Assembly: GCA_035771165.1 (NCBI GenBank)
Contig: JAWNZC010000102.1
Coordinates: 2,455,001 to 2,519,000 of the forward strand
Length of the DNA: 64,000 bases
Direction of reading: 5' to 3'
From: Paragorgia papillata
Taxonomy: Eukaryota; Cnidaria; Anthozoa; Scleralcyonacea; Coralliidae
The notes under the pieces are model-generated. The model was not told the DNA's origin. It saw nothing but the letters and a program-made list of their open reading frames with translations, and made no database searches. Below are positions 33,913 through 46,912 of this stretch, piece by piece. The position numbers were made by a program, and so were the translations under genes. Numbering within the stretch: position 1 is the first letter of the stretch; each line of letters starts with the position of its first letter.

Positions 33913-34324
33913 TTTCACTAGTTGAAAAAAACGTTGGGAAGCGTATATTAAATACAATATACACACGCATCGAAATATCCCATGATCGAGGCCATGATAG
34001 CGACCAAGTGTCCAAGTATACGGGCAAGGTGAGGATAACGCGCTACATAGTAGGACAAAACGCAGTAAGGGAAACACAAAGAATAAACAACCGAGAGATG
34101 CTGACACACATAACTTTATAAAAATAAAACGACCTGACAAACCGTGGTACGAACCTGGGGTTGTGGCTGGAGATCAGGTCAGGCTGGCCAGGGGCTCCAG
34201 GCTCGTCGATTATCCAGAACGACTAAACCGTTTTGCTGGTGTTCGGCTAATGCTACGGCAACATCGATAGGAACAGGACTCTTAAGAAGACATGGCGTTA
34301 TTATTAGCAGGAATCCCTCCGGTG

Positions 34325-34720
34325 TCACAGCGGATTTGGACCCCCCGGTCCAAATCTTCTAGTAGATTTGGACAAGGCGTACGAGGCGGGGGGGGGGGGG
34401 GGGCTGCCCCCCCAGACGAATGGAAATGTTGCTAAGTCGGGCAAATTTTCAAGCTAAGTCGGGCAAAAATATAGGAAAAAGTTTTTTAAATAGGTAATCA
34501 AAACAATTTAATATCTGTGTATTGTAGGAGATAAAGTATATTGAACAACAGGCACTTAGTGTTTTTTTTATATCAAAAGTCGGGCAATTTCCGTTTCAGT
34601 CGGGCAAAATGTACTCCGCCCCCCGCTATAAATTTGTGCCCGTACGCCTATGGATTTGGACTCCAAATCGTCCAAATCTCCTAGTAGATTTGGACCACCT
34701 TTAGCGGATTTGGACCCCCC
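34325..34720. repeat. TAGTAGATTTGGAC repeats and poly-G tract
   Basis: Several palindromic GTCCAAATCTNCTAGTAGATTTGGAC-type units at 34336-34375 and 34665-34720 flank a diverged block with a run of G near 34387 and GTCGGGCAAA repeats. A related inverted piece lies at 35466-35800. Confidence 0.6.
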
Positions 34721-35991
34721 TTTTTAAACATTTTTTATACCCAAAACAATCCAGAAAACGATGAATATGTTACATTCATTAATTTTCATATCCAAAACCA
34801 GTTATAAACCTCACATAGTCGAGCTTATTGTGTTGCAATAGCGAATAAAAAACATTGTTGGGCGACATTTTCATAGTTCGAAAATTTGGTTCGTTAACGT
34901 ACATGCATCAAATAAAATTCTATTGCCAGTAACATTATCGAAATTCAAAAATCTTAACACTATTATTAAACTGAGTAAGTACTACAAAAAAACTAGAAAG
35001 TTACCAAATGGAAAATATATGTATACAACTACAAGGATAAATAAACATCGCTAAAAAATGTATATACAAAATTAGTTCTGTTAAGAAAGTTTCAACTGGT
35101 ATAAATATCGTTTATGACCAAATATGTAAAAGATAAAAAAATCACAACATTAGTTCTGTTAAAAACATTTCAACTGTTATAATCATTTATAAATGTTTTG
35201 AAATTACGTTTCCCGCCTGGTATATCCATTGCAACTGAATTATATCTTATTTATTCTATACGCTGTTAGCTCGATCGTATAAATCACCAGCGTTCTTCAC
35301 CGTGCTATGGAGAGAGTGGAGATCGCTTTTACTAACTCATCTGGTAGTGGTTTCTATTTTACGGTTTGTGTTCTTTATCACTAATAAAAGTGACAAAAAA
35401 CCTTCAGACTGTTCGCTATTATGAATTTCGTTTATATTATTGTGTTCACACTACATGTATTAAACTTTTGGAGGGGGGTCCAAATCCACCAACAGGGGTC
35501 CATATTTACTTGTAGATTTGGACCCTGGGGGTCCAAATCTATTAGGAGATCATCAATCCATGACGTGTTGCTTTGCTTTCCTCCTAGCGGGGATTGAGTA
35601 CGAGAAAATGACCAAAAGGATCGCAGGCTCTGTGTAGAGGGGGGGGGGGGCGGAGAAAATTTTGCCCGACTGAAACGCAAATTGCCCGACTTTTGATATA
35701 AAAAACCCCACCTTTTCCTTATTTTCATCCTATTTTTTTACTTTTTTCCTATTTTTTGCCCGACTTAGGTTGAAAATTTGCCCGACTTAGCAACATTTCC
35801 ATTCATCTGCCCCTATGCTAATACAAGCATTAAGTGCGGCGGAGGAGTAGCCTGCGTAGTCGGTACAGAGGAGCGACGTTTGAATCAATTAAGAGCGGCA
35901 AATTGTATTAGTTGCGGCAAGGCCTGTCGCATTATGCGACGTTGGAGCGACTCTGATTCAAACGTCGAACGTCTCATGTGCACATCTATAA

Positions 35992-36165
35992 AGCCTGGTT
36001 TCCATATAGCCGTAAGAGCCGGTGGCATGGCTGCGGCAAGAGGCAATGGTCCAATCGCATACAGCTTTTTATTGCTGGCTAATTCAACACTGTCTATGAT
36101 TGGACCATCGCCCCTTGCCGCAGCCATGCCGCCGCTCTTACAGCTATATGGAAACCAGGCTTTAC
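35992..36165. mobile_element. Foldback MITE (GCCTGGTTTCCATATAG ends)
   Basis: GCCTGGTTTCCATATAGCCG..GGCATGGCTGCGGCAAG..GGTCCAATC is inverted as GATTGGACC..CTTGCCGCAGCCATGCC..CTATATGGAAACCAGGC. Frames on both strands are mirror artefacts. Confidence 0.82.
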
Positions 36166-36219
36166 CTAAACCCCGATCCCAGGGGAACAAAACTCAAGAC
36201 AAACAGCTGTCCAACCCAT

Positions 36220-36430
36220 AGCCTGGTACCCTGGCCCAATCAAAGAATATGGGCCAGGTAACCACTAAAGACTTCTGCTTTCCTATTGGTTAAAATTTCG
36301 CGCGTTTTTAGTGGCTATGAGTGAAACTGCAATCGTCATAAGTGGATTTAGCCCTGATGACGCGAGAATGAGATTAGTGGTTACCTGGCCCATATTTCTT
36401 TTGAAATTGGGCCAGGGAACCAGGCTATCC
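36220..36430. mobile_element. Foldback MITE, TAGCCTGGTACCCTGG ends (copy 2)
   Basis: Same ends and GGGCCAGGTAACCACTAA inner blocks as the copy at 18732-18932, including the TCCCGGT-free loop with GTGAAACTGCAATCG. Confidence 0.78.
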
Positions 36431-36436
36431 AACCTA

Positions 36437-36607
36437 TAGATCGTTTTCATCTGACGTCACGGCGGCCATATTGGTGTACCAAAACAATGAAATAGCGGCC
36501 ATATTGGTGTACGGTATGGGAATTAGCTCTTTCTTATTCAAATATTTTGTATTGTTTCACCACCCCAATGGGGCCACCGATCACGTGAGTGAAAACGATC
36601 TATAGAG
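36437..36607. mobile_element. Foldback MITE, CTATAGATCGTTTTCA ends
   Basis: CTATAGATCGTTTTCATCTG on the left and GTGAAAACGATCTATAG on the right. The interior has two GCGGCCATATTGGTGTAC direct repeats. Confidence 0.72.
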
Positions 36608-36881
36608 AGTTAATTATTAGCTACAGTAGGCCATTTCAAGCTAACGTGCAAATTAAATCGTTTATTTTATAGTAGAATGAAGTATAATACCTAATCTCTT
36701 TATTACCAGCAACTTAACGTTTACAAATATTAAATGAAAGTGGAGAAATACTGGCACATGTTTGTCAGTCCTCAACAGTGCCGAACCTAATGCATAAATT
36801 ATTTTAATGTATTATCGCTGCCCGCTGATGATGCGGAAGGTTTTTGCCGGTTTTTAATAGTTTGAGGAATTAGGTTCAACG

Positions 36882-37246
36882 CAGGGGCGGCGTGGCCCAC
36901 TGGGACACTGGGAGATTTCCTGGTGGGCCCCGAGGATCTGTACTTTGTGGGGTCCAACAATTTCTGACTGGTATCGTGACGTACAGTTCAATTCGTTTTA
37001 TAAAACCTTTAGTATTTATTTTTCCAATTCAACGTTTCCTATGCAGAACATTTGTTTTATTGTATTTTATACAATGACACCCAAATTTCAAATTATTTCT
37101 GGGGGAGCATGCCCCCGGACCCCTCTAAACACGAGGAGCCAAAACAAATTTGAGAATGAGCAGTTCTAAATTCTTCCTATGAACTCTGAAAGTGGGCCCT
37201 AGAACTGTCATTTCCCGGGCCCTATTTCAGAGCCACGCCGCCACTG
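36882..37246. mobile_element. hAT-type MITE with perfect 8-bp TSD (GTTCAACG)
   Basis: Ends CAGGGGCGGCGTGGC and GCCACGCCGCCACTG. The target duplication GTTCAACG is at 36874-36881 and 37247-37254. No transposase. Confidence 0.9.
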
Positions 37247-37328
37247 GTTCAACGAATCTATTTGTAATAAGTTCAGCGCACGAGAAGAGCGACGTTTGAA
37301 AGGAAACCAGCAACTTTCTCACACCCCG

Positions 37329-37693
37329 CCGTTTACACTAGAGCAAAAGTTTCCGGATTTGTAAATGTTTCCGGATCACTTCGTACCGCAGCAGTATTCG
37401 CAGATTCGGCCCTTTACACTAAACTTGGAATTCCTTTAATTCAGTTAATATGTTGACCATGTTGGTCAGTTCCACCCCAACCTCGCATGACTACGTATTG
37501 TCTCGGATTCAAAAGTATTCGGATACGAAGTTTCTACATTTTTTTCCGGATTCGAAATCTCCGGATACGTGATCAAACCGGAAAGTTTTTATTCCGGATT
37601 CATTCTTTTGTGTGTAAACGGCAAAACGAATCCGGTACTAAAACGTTCCGGATTCATCACGAATCCGAAAACTTTTGCTCTAGTATAAACGGG
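37329..37693. mobile_element. Foldback MITE, CCGTTTACACTAGAGCAAAAG ends
   Basis: CGTTTACACTAGAGCAAAAG on the left pairs with CTTTTGCTCTAGTATAAACG on the right. The interior has many TTCCGGATTCG units in both orientations. Confidence 0.8.
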
Positions 37694-38267
37694 ATCTCAC
37701 AAACATATTATGAATAAAATTACGATGAATATCACACACTTCGGAATTTGGACTAAATACTTTGGGAAAAAATACGTTAATGACTTACTTCTATATTGTT
37801 CTTTTTTGCCTGTGCACAAATGTCATTTTCGTTTGGCGAAAAACTGCATGCGCAAGACTGAGTAACAAAGATAAAATGTTGTTAAAATATGGTTATTGAA
37901 TTGGGTATTTTGTATTGAAATTTAGTATATTTGTATGGAAATTGAGCTAGTGTAAATGAATAATGAATTGGTTGCGAAATAAATATCTCTCCATGGTAAC
38001 TCTATTAATTCAAGTGGATGATTGAGAATCTAAATTGTGATATATTGTTGAACAGTCACTCGTAATGCTTCTTAAAGTGCATATAACCCCAAATTTTTAT
38101 CATCTAAATATGTTCTACCTTTGGCAAATAGTTGAACAACGAAATATATTTTAGATTGGAGCAACCTTTATTGCTTTCATAGAGATTTTTGTTTTCAAAA
38201 TGGTAATGAGATGACGCCAAAGTAGTCATGATAGTCATCATTAATTATTGCTGCTGCCTCCCCTTAG

Positions 38268-38737
38268 GCCTGGCCAAACACTTTCAACATTTCATTCAAC
38301 ATCGTTCAATATTGTTGAATTCAACATGTTGAAAGCGTTTGGCCACCCTGTTGAATGATGTTGAACGTTGTTGAATGGTGTTGAATGACGTTGAACGATG
38401 TTGAACGTTGTTGAATGGTGTTGAATGATGTTGAACGAAATTTGAACATGTTCAAATTTTCGTTCAATACGCGTTCAAATTTCTATTGTTCTCAAAATGT
38501 TGAAAGGTGTTGAACACATTTGGCCACATTTCATTCAACTTTGTTGAACAGAGACATGCGCCATGCGGGATATTGTCGATTCCAGCTTTTGTGGTAGCCC
38601 GCGTTCAATTAATTGTCATTCATGAATGTTGAACGATGTTGAATTCATTTGGCCACTCGTGCTTTCAACATTATTTAACATCGTTCAACAATGTTGAATG
38701 ATGTTGAATGCGATGTTGAAAGCGTTTGGCCAGGCCT
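38268..38737. mobile_element. MITE with GGCCTGGCCAAACGCTTTC ends and TTA flanks
   Basis: Ends GGCCTGGCCAAA(A/C).CTTTCAAC and GTTGAAAGCGTTTGGCCAGGCC, each bordered by TTA, which would suit a PIF/Harbinger-type target duplication. The interior is iterated TGTTGAACG/TGTTGAATG. A truncated copy is at 45181-45320. Confidence 0.75.
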
Positions 38738-39334
38738 TAGGCAGCACACTATTCTTGGCGTTCCTGTTCTTAACTCGTGTCCAGTCCTTTTGCCGAGTTA
38801 TGTAAAGCTGACCAGCATATTCTCTCATCTCGAAATGATGATTATCGTTAATTGTGAAATGTCCTAGAATTAACAATAATCATCATTTTTGAAAAATAAT
38901 TCCCTACCCCCAAACCCCCACCCTGACCACAACCCCCTGGCAACCCTAAACCTAACCACGATCGGAAATTGCGGCTGTCGACTGGGATCTAATCCAGGTT
39001 GACCTGGATTAGCTACGCATGCGTAGAACGAATATTTTGCGTGTAAACGTCCTCAATACACGGCCGACAGGAGCGAAACACCCCGAGCTCAAAGTCAAAC
39101 ATCTCCGCTCAAAATCGTCGCTCGACCATAATTCTTCTACGAGCGCATAACACGAAGGTTGGGCTTGCCATAGAATACGGTTTGTTGACAACTCGTGGAA
39201 TTTTCGCGATGTACGAACCCATTAGTGGCCATTACCCTTCTCAAATTCATCAGTTTCAAATGTCTCCGCTCAAAATCGTCGACCACAACACCTCTAATGT
39301 TTTTTTGTTATATGCAATTTAGTTTAAGGGACAG

Positions 39335-39412
39335 AATCTCACTTGAGTATCATGATAATCATCATTTTCGTCTGTGTTAAGAAATGATGATTATCATGAT
39401 ACTCAAGTGAGA
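39335..39412. repeat. Near-perfect hairpin, TCACTTGAGTATCATGATAA arms
   Basis: Roughly 33-base arms (ACTTGAGTATCATGATAATC and complement) separated by TTTTCGTCTGTGTTAAG. Confidence 0.8.
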
Positions 39413-39430
39413 GGTTATGTTGAGCTGATA

Positions 39431-39650
39431 CAATCTCGTTCCCAGAGCCCACGTTCCCCACCCGGGAAACGAGAGACTCAGCTGGGATAATCCGTTTCAC
39501 ATCGATATTTCATTGGCTGATGAACATGATTACTCCTCTTCCGGATCACAAGAATCCTGTGATGGCGTGAACGGATTATCCCAGAGTCTCTCGTTTCCCG
39601 GGTGGAGAACGTGGTCTCTGGGAACGAGATTGGAGATGACAAGGATCCAA
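39431..39650. mobile_element. Foldback element, CAATCTCGTTCCCAGAGCCC ends (copy 2)
   Basis: CAATCTCGTTCCCAGAGCCC..CCCGGGAAACGAGAGACTC is inverted as GAGTCTCTCGTTTCCCGGG..CTCTGGGAACGAGATTG. A third end follows near 39655-39725. Confidence 0.78.
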
Positions 39651-40226
39651 TCTCGTACCCAGACCCATACGCGCGCGTTGATTTTCCCGCGCGACCGGGC
39701 ATATTTGGCTCTGGGAACGAGATTGGACTGCTGTACAGTATATCTACAAGATGCCATTACATACAGTACTGTACATGTTCATTTCAGAATATAAACTTAA
39801 ACTACACATTTGGATTTCCACACAAAGATTTACAGTATCTGGATACACTGCATCTGTATCTTTCTGTAATAAACTACATCTCATGCAGTGCCTGTACATT
39901 GATTCTGAGAAGAAATGGATTATCATTTCACTCAAAACACTCTCAGAAAAGTGCGATTCACTTACAACAGAAGTATTAGTGTCCCATAATGTATTACATG
40001 TTTCTCTCAGAAAATAAACTACATGTTTCAATGAATATGGATTGCTATACAATAATTATGCGGAGACATCTTGAAAGTAATGGATTGTCCATATTGTCCA
40101 ATATTATTCCATATTGTATGAGTTTTTCCACAAAAATTCTCAGGTAGTTCATCTTGCCAAAAAGAGAAAGAAAGCTAAATGCCTACATAGACGTCATCTC
40201 GTTACCATACTAGAAATGCGAATTGC

Positions 40227-40421
40227 AAAAAAACATTGAAGAATAGCTCCAATCAAAAAAATATTTCACTGAACAACTGTTTGCTCTATGTAGAACGTAT
40301 ACAGATGATAAAAGATTGGGTTTATATGCACTTTCATGAATATTGATAAAGTAAAAAAACTTGTACTTTATTCAAAATAATGGATGTATTAAATATTAAA
40401 AAGAGATAAGAATTCAATATG
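40227..40421. repeat. Dispersed ~190-bp repeat (copy 2)
   Basis: Near-identical to 28757-28945, with a 4-base deletion (AACAACTGTTTG against AACAACCAGTGTTTG) and a few substitutions. Confidence 0.8.
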
Positions 40422-41251
40422 TCGAAATATACTGAAGCAAATGTACTCGATTTATTTTTATGGACAATTAAATAAGAAAGCGGCTAAGGTGCTGTTTACA
40501 TGAGCCCGGGATTGACTCGCCTGAAATTCTTTCCTCGGGCGCAAAAGGAGATTTGAATTAATGTTCAGATTTGTTTACATCTAAACTAAACCAATTCTTC
40601 TTAATTTAGTTTATGCGAGTTTTAAAACCACAGTGAGATCCTAATCAATCGCGTGAGCCAAGTTAACTCATGTAAACAGAAGGACTTTAACCCTTTCTTT
40701 CCGAGATTTCAATGAACAAATGAACAAGCTGCTATAAGTTTTTAAAACGACCGGAACCACGCATTGAATTACTCAAAAAATACATAGATTTATCTTTTTC
40801 GCGGACAAAAAACTTACCGAATGAAAGTTAATAGACGCTGTGCGTCCTAGCTACAGTTAAAATACAGTTATTGACAGTTATTTGGTAATATATTGAGATT
40901 AACTTACTTTCCTGGAGACGCTGCAGGTCTTTCGTTTGAAAAAGTCAAAGTACACCAAACGTAACCGGTCGGATTCTTGGTCACGTGGCTTCTAACCGTT
41001 GACGATTATTTGGCGTTAGCGAAAAAACCCCGTCAACATAAATTTCTCTTCGCCTTTTTCTCTGAGATGTCTTCTGGTGCAAACACTCTTTGTAATAGGA
41101 GTTAAGTGCGGTGTTGATATAACATGCAGCTGTGTATTATTATGGATAGAAGCTCTCGAAAATGAAGAGGCGGCAAAGCATAGTAACAGAATTGTAAGTA
41201 ATAGATAAAGTATGAGCAGCGATCTGTATCTGATTTACAAGGCGTAGTAAC

Positions 41252-41772
41252 CAGTGGCGTAGCCAAGGGGGGGCGAGGGGGGGGGCGAGGGGGGGGGCGA
41301 CCGCCCCCCAATGGTCTTCCAGGCCATTCCTGTGAAAAGTTTAAATCCGGTGAGAAACTTGTTGAGGGGGGGGGGGGGGGGGGGGGTAATGATGTTACGT
41401 AGTGAAGCCTTCAAGGGAGAAGCAAGTTGACTCGTAATGATATTACTATATATTACTGTTTTATTTTCTATGGAAAATATAGCATTACAAGGTCCACAAT
41501 CTCCACATACATACGACTTATCATAAATAATTCTCAATAAATTTTGATATGTGTACTACATTGTTTTGGTTTGGAGACAAAAAAACTTTGCTATTTATGG
41601 CGATCAGTTATTTTTTAAAATCTCGCCTCAGAATGCGGGAAATGCAGTCTGAGAAATTCTAGAATTCAAAAAATTTCAGGGGGGCATGCCCCCGGACCCC
41701 CCTAGGAGGCTCGCGTCTTCGACGCTCGACCAATTTCGCTCCCCCAAAGACAGAACCCTGGCTACGCCACTG
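41252..41772. mobile_element. hAT-type MITE with perfect 8-bp TSD (GTAGTAAC)
   Basis: Ends CAGTGGCGTAGCC and GGCTACGCCACTG. GTAGTAAC occurs at 41244-41251 and 41773-41780. It contains two long poly-G tracts (about 41279-41293 and 41366-41387). Confidence 0.9.
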
Positions 41773-42408
41773 GTAGTAACAGATCAGCTGCGAATGCTTT
41801 ATCGTACTTAACAAATGGACGCATCTAAATAGCCATGTTTTCAAACTATTTTTCAAGTTGGAGCGATTTTAGGTAAGTAAATTGAGGAAAAAGTTTATGT
41901 AAATCAGGACGAATCTGTATGCGATTCACAGATATTGATTAAACATTCGTTTCTTTTGAATTTTCTTCATGAATTATTAATGAATTTGATAAGGCCATTT
42001 ACCACGGTGAACCGAAGTGGTTTATCGAATTCACACATCTAATTGTTCAGGTTTATCAACAATCTTTAAGATAGAAGTTGAGAAAATCGATCCGGAAGTT
42101 TATGTAAATCATTGATATGTTTGTGAGTTGCATGCTCATCTACTGTAGTCTTGGGAAAGGTGTTGTCATTGTTGTTCTTGGTGGTGATAGTAACTGACGT
42201 TTGGACGGCCTCAGCGACGGTCATATACTGAGAGTCAAGTGAAATGTTTCTGTCAAGTTCGCCAATATTAGTTATGTATGTATCTGTATGATTCGTTGCG
42301 TCATGTGTAGGAATTGCAAAGTTGTATACCAATCACTTGTATATTTGTACAAGGCCAAAAACATGTATATTTACACACCCGGATATTCTCTGCTGTACAT
42401 CTATTGAA

Positions 42409-43957
<1,549 letters not shown>

Positions 43958-44103
43958 GTTAGTAATACCATCACTTTTGTAACCTAAATCAGGGAACAGA
44001 TAGTCAGATTAAAATGTATGAGGAACATTAATATTTCACGTCTGTTTACGTCGTCAATGTTATGTTGTGATACAGGTGACCACTTGTATTTAATTAATAA
44101 AAC

Positions 44104-44262
44104 ATAAAGCTCCATGCATGTACTCTTATAAAGGCACGTTTGACGTCATTTGAACACGAAAGAAGTTGAGTAGAAGCACGAGACGATAGCCGAGTGGCTT
44201 TACACTTCTTTCGTGTTCAAATGACGTGAAATGTACCTTTATAAGAGTACATATGCACAGGA
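44104..44262. mobile_element. Foldback MITE, ATGTACTCTTATAAAGG ends
   Basis: ATGTACTCTTATAAAGGCAC..TTTGAACACGAAAGAAG is inverted as CTTCTTTCGTGTTCAAA..CCTTTATAAGAGTACAT. In the 5' region of GT31-B. Confidence 0.8.
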
Positions 44263-44717
44263 GCGATATGTTTTATTTGTTTTATAAAATAAGATTAGAA
44301 GGGGAAAAAACAAGCTAAAAGTGGGATAGTTTTGAAAGTTAATCGCTAGCTTTCCCCGCCACGTTACGCCATTCATGTATTATATGTTCATGATCTTCAT
44401 ACTTGCACGGAGCCCAGCCAATCAGAGCGTGCGTAGAGGACACCTTATTTTATATATGCTTTAAATAAGCTATTAAATTTTCACTGATTAAAAAACTCAG
44501 ACTTGTTACAAGATGTAGCCGCCACAAGCTTGTAACAAGTCTATGAACAAGTTGTAGCAATGCTGTTGTTTCATCAAGATTTCACAATCTCGTTGTATCA
44601 ACCTTGTAGCCTCAACTTGTAGAACTACAGATCCATAGCAAGTTGATAACCGCTTCTACACTAGGTATAGACTTGAATATTTAATTTATTCAAACAACCA
44701 TAAATCATTACAAAGAA

Positions 44718-45357
44718 ATAAAAGTAGCGTGCTGCGTAGGCAGTGTAGAAACAACAATCGAAATATAGTAAGGTTAGATATACTGCCGAAACAGAGAACG
44801 TAGCAGTCTAACGTTTCGAGCGAAGGCCCTTCGTCAGAGAGAAACGTTAGATTCCTACGTTCTCTGTTTCGGCAGTATATCTAACCTTACTATATTTCCA
44901 TAAATCATTACGGCCATCTCGACCAAGTGATATATATATGTCGACGACTTGTCCACTGAACAAATATTCAACATTGTTCACATGTGTTGATTACATATCA
45001 AATATCTACTTAAAATCTTAAAACTTAAAAGTAGCGTGCTGCGTAAGGCAGTGTTGAAACAACAATCGAAATATAGTAAGGTTGGATATAATGCCGAAAC
45101 AGGAAACGTAGGAGTCCGCTAACGTTTCGAGCGAAGGCCCTTCGTCAGAGAGAAACGTGACGCCTTCGCTCGAACCGTTAAGGCCTGGCCAAACGCTTTC
45201 AACCTGTTGAATGATGTTGAATGGTGTTGAATGATGTTGAACGAAATTTGAACATGTTCAAATTTTCGTTCAACATGCGTTCAACAATGTTGAACGATGT
45301 TGCATGAAATGTTGAAAGCCTTCGCTCGAATCGTTAGACTCCTTACTATATTTCGAA
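44718..45357. repeat. Cluster of GAAGGGCC/TCGAAACG repeats and a truncated MITE
   Basis: Copy one (44718-44900) is a foldback: AGTAGCGTGCTGCGTAGGCA..ATATAGTAAGGTTAGATATAC..GAGCGAAGGCCCTTCG, then the inverse. Copy two (45028-45175) is similar. A truncated GGCCTGGCCAAACGC MITE (45181-45320) is fused at its right end to another GCCTTCGCTCGAA fragment. Confidence 0.75.
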
Positions 45358-46246
45358 ATGTGTATTTAAGATGCTTTTATCAATTCAATTAACTCTCTAC
45401 CTGGTAGATTTCAGTCTGATGTAATAATAATACTCGCCTGTAGCAGTCAAAAAGAGTTAACACTTATAATTGAGATTTTAAATAATAAGTACTAAGGTAG
45501 TTCAAAGTATAAATCGTATCTTAGGATTAATATTGTTGTTGATATTGCTCATGGCTTTCATGTTGCATAGCATTTAAAATATTACACACAAGACTTACCG
45601 TTTAAAGGTGAGCAGCCATCACTCCACAGACTTGGAACTGTACTTCCGGCAGACCCGTGATAATAAACGTTAATTTGTAACTCCACTGGTACCAGAGGAA
45701 TGGGTTAATCACTTTTTAACTCATTGCTATCTAGGATACCTGAGGGTTCTCTCTTTGATGAATAAAATGATCTGGTGTTAGACAGTGTAAAACAATACCG
45801 CTCGGTTGATTGTCAGTGGGCTGCGAGCCACATTGGCAAGAATACCCAGTAGCGTCGAGAAGGGGGGGGGGGGGGGGGGGGGATAAGCAGGGTAATTACC
45901 CCGGGGCCCGGGGTAAATAGGGGCCCGTAACATTTTATAACATTTTAGTCAAGAAATTTATTATTAAATTTAACATCAAAACAGTTAAACTACAGAAACC
46001 TCATCTGTTTTGCATATGCTTTTATTAATGTGTTTATAAAGGCGGTATGAGTATTGTAAATATTTTAGGTTGACTGACGTTTCTGATGTAAGAATACTCT
46101 CAGAATACTCGATATATTGATGGTGTTAAAACATTGATTTCGGGGGGGGGGGGCCTGGCTCCAACGTTTGACCCAGGCCGGGCTCAGCTCAAGCCCGGCC
46201 AATCCGGCGTCAATGACGTCATTCATTATTCTACTCGTGACTAAAA

Positions 46247-46335
46247 CATAGATGTAATAAATTAGAGACATAGATGTAATAAATTAGAGACATAGATGTA
46301 ATAAATTAAAGACATAGATGTAATAAATTAAAGAC
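46247..46335. repeat. 22-bp tandem repeat, four copies
   Basis: Units of AGAGACATAGATGTAATAAATT, with AGAGAC changing to AAAGAC in later units. Confidence 0.9.
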
Positions 46336-46426
46336 TTGTGCTCGAGAGAGCTCACAAGACAAAGAAAAACTCCACGTTTCGGTACGGTTGAAGTGGAAAA
46401 TTACGGCCTTAATAAAATATTAACTA

Positions 46427-46578
46427 CAACTTAATAACCGAGAGTGAGGTCTTTACGGTAAAATATTAAACCAAGGTCTTGCTGTATTGACCGAGCGATA
46501 GCGAGGTTAATAAACTCAAGACCGAGATTTAATATTTTACTGTAAAGACCGAACGGTCGAGGTTATTAAGTAGTTTAT
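46427..46578. mobile_element. Foldback MITE, CTTAATAACCGAGAGTGAGG ends
   Basis: ACTTAATAACCG..GAGGTCTTTACGGTAAAATATTAA is inverted as TTAATATTTTACTGTAAAGACC..CGAGGTTATTAAGT. A single half-copy lies at 29133-29176 next to the GT31-A stop. Confidence 0.78.
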
Positions 46579-46912
46579 TATATGGCACTTATTTCAAAAT
46601 CAATCTTGTATTTCTTGGTCTTCGCTTCCTTTAACTTCGTCAAAACACCAAACTAGCGTTATTTTCTTCTGTTTCTTTCTCCTCTGGATAATATAATTTA
46701 CTTTTATAATGTTCATCGTCGTCTACTTAATCTATTTTCGCCGTTTTTCGGCAATAAAAGTTTCTTATTAGGATTTTTTGTTTGTTTCCAATCGTAGGGC
46801 ATTAACAATTTTCATAATGCCCGTGGGCATTACGGAGAAATCTCGCCCCGTCAGCAACCAATCACAGCGCGTGATTTTACCGGAAGTAATCCGTGCCATA
46901 TAATAAGTCTTT

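Noticed and set aside
35778..36221. 147-codon frame and its 101-codon mirror on the other strand
   Set aside because: Both run through a foldback MITE and are mirror translations of its arms.
39513..40017. Overlapping frames of 75-125 codons on both strands
   Set aside because: They cover a foldback element and AT-rich sequence, with no family resemblance.
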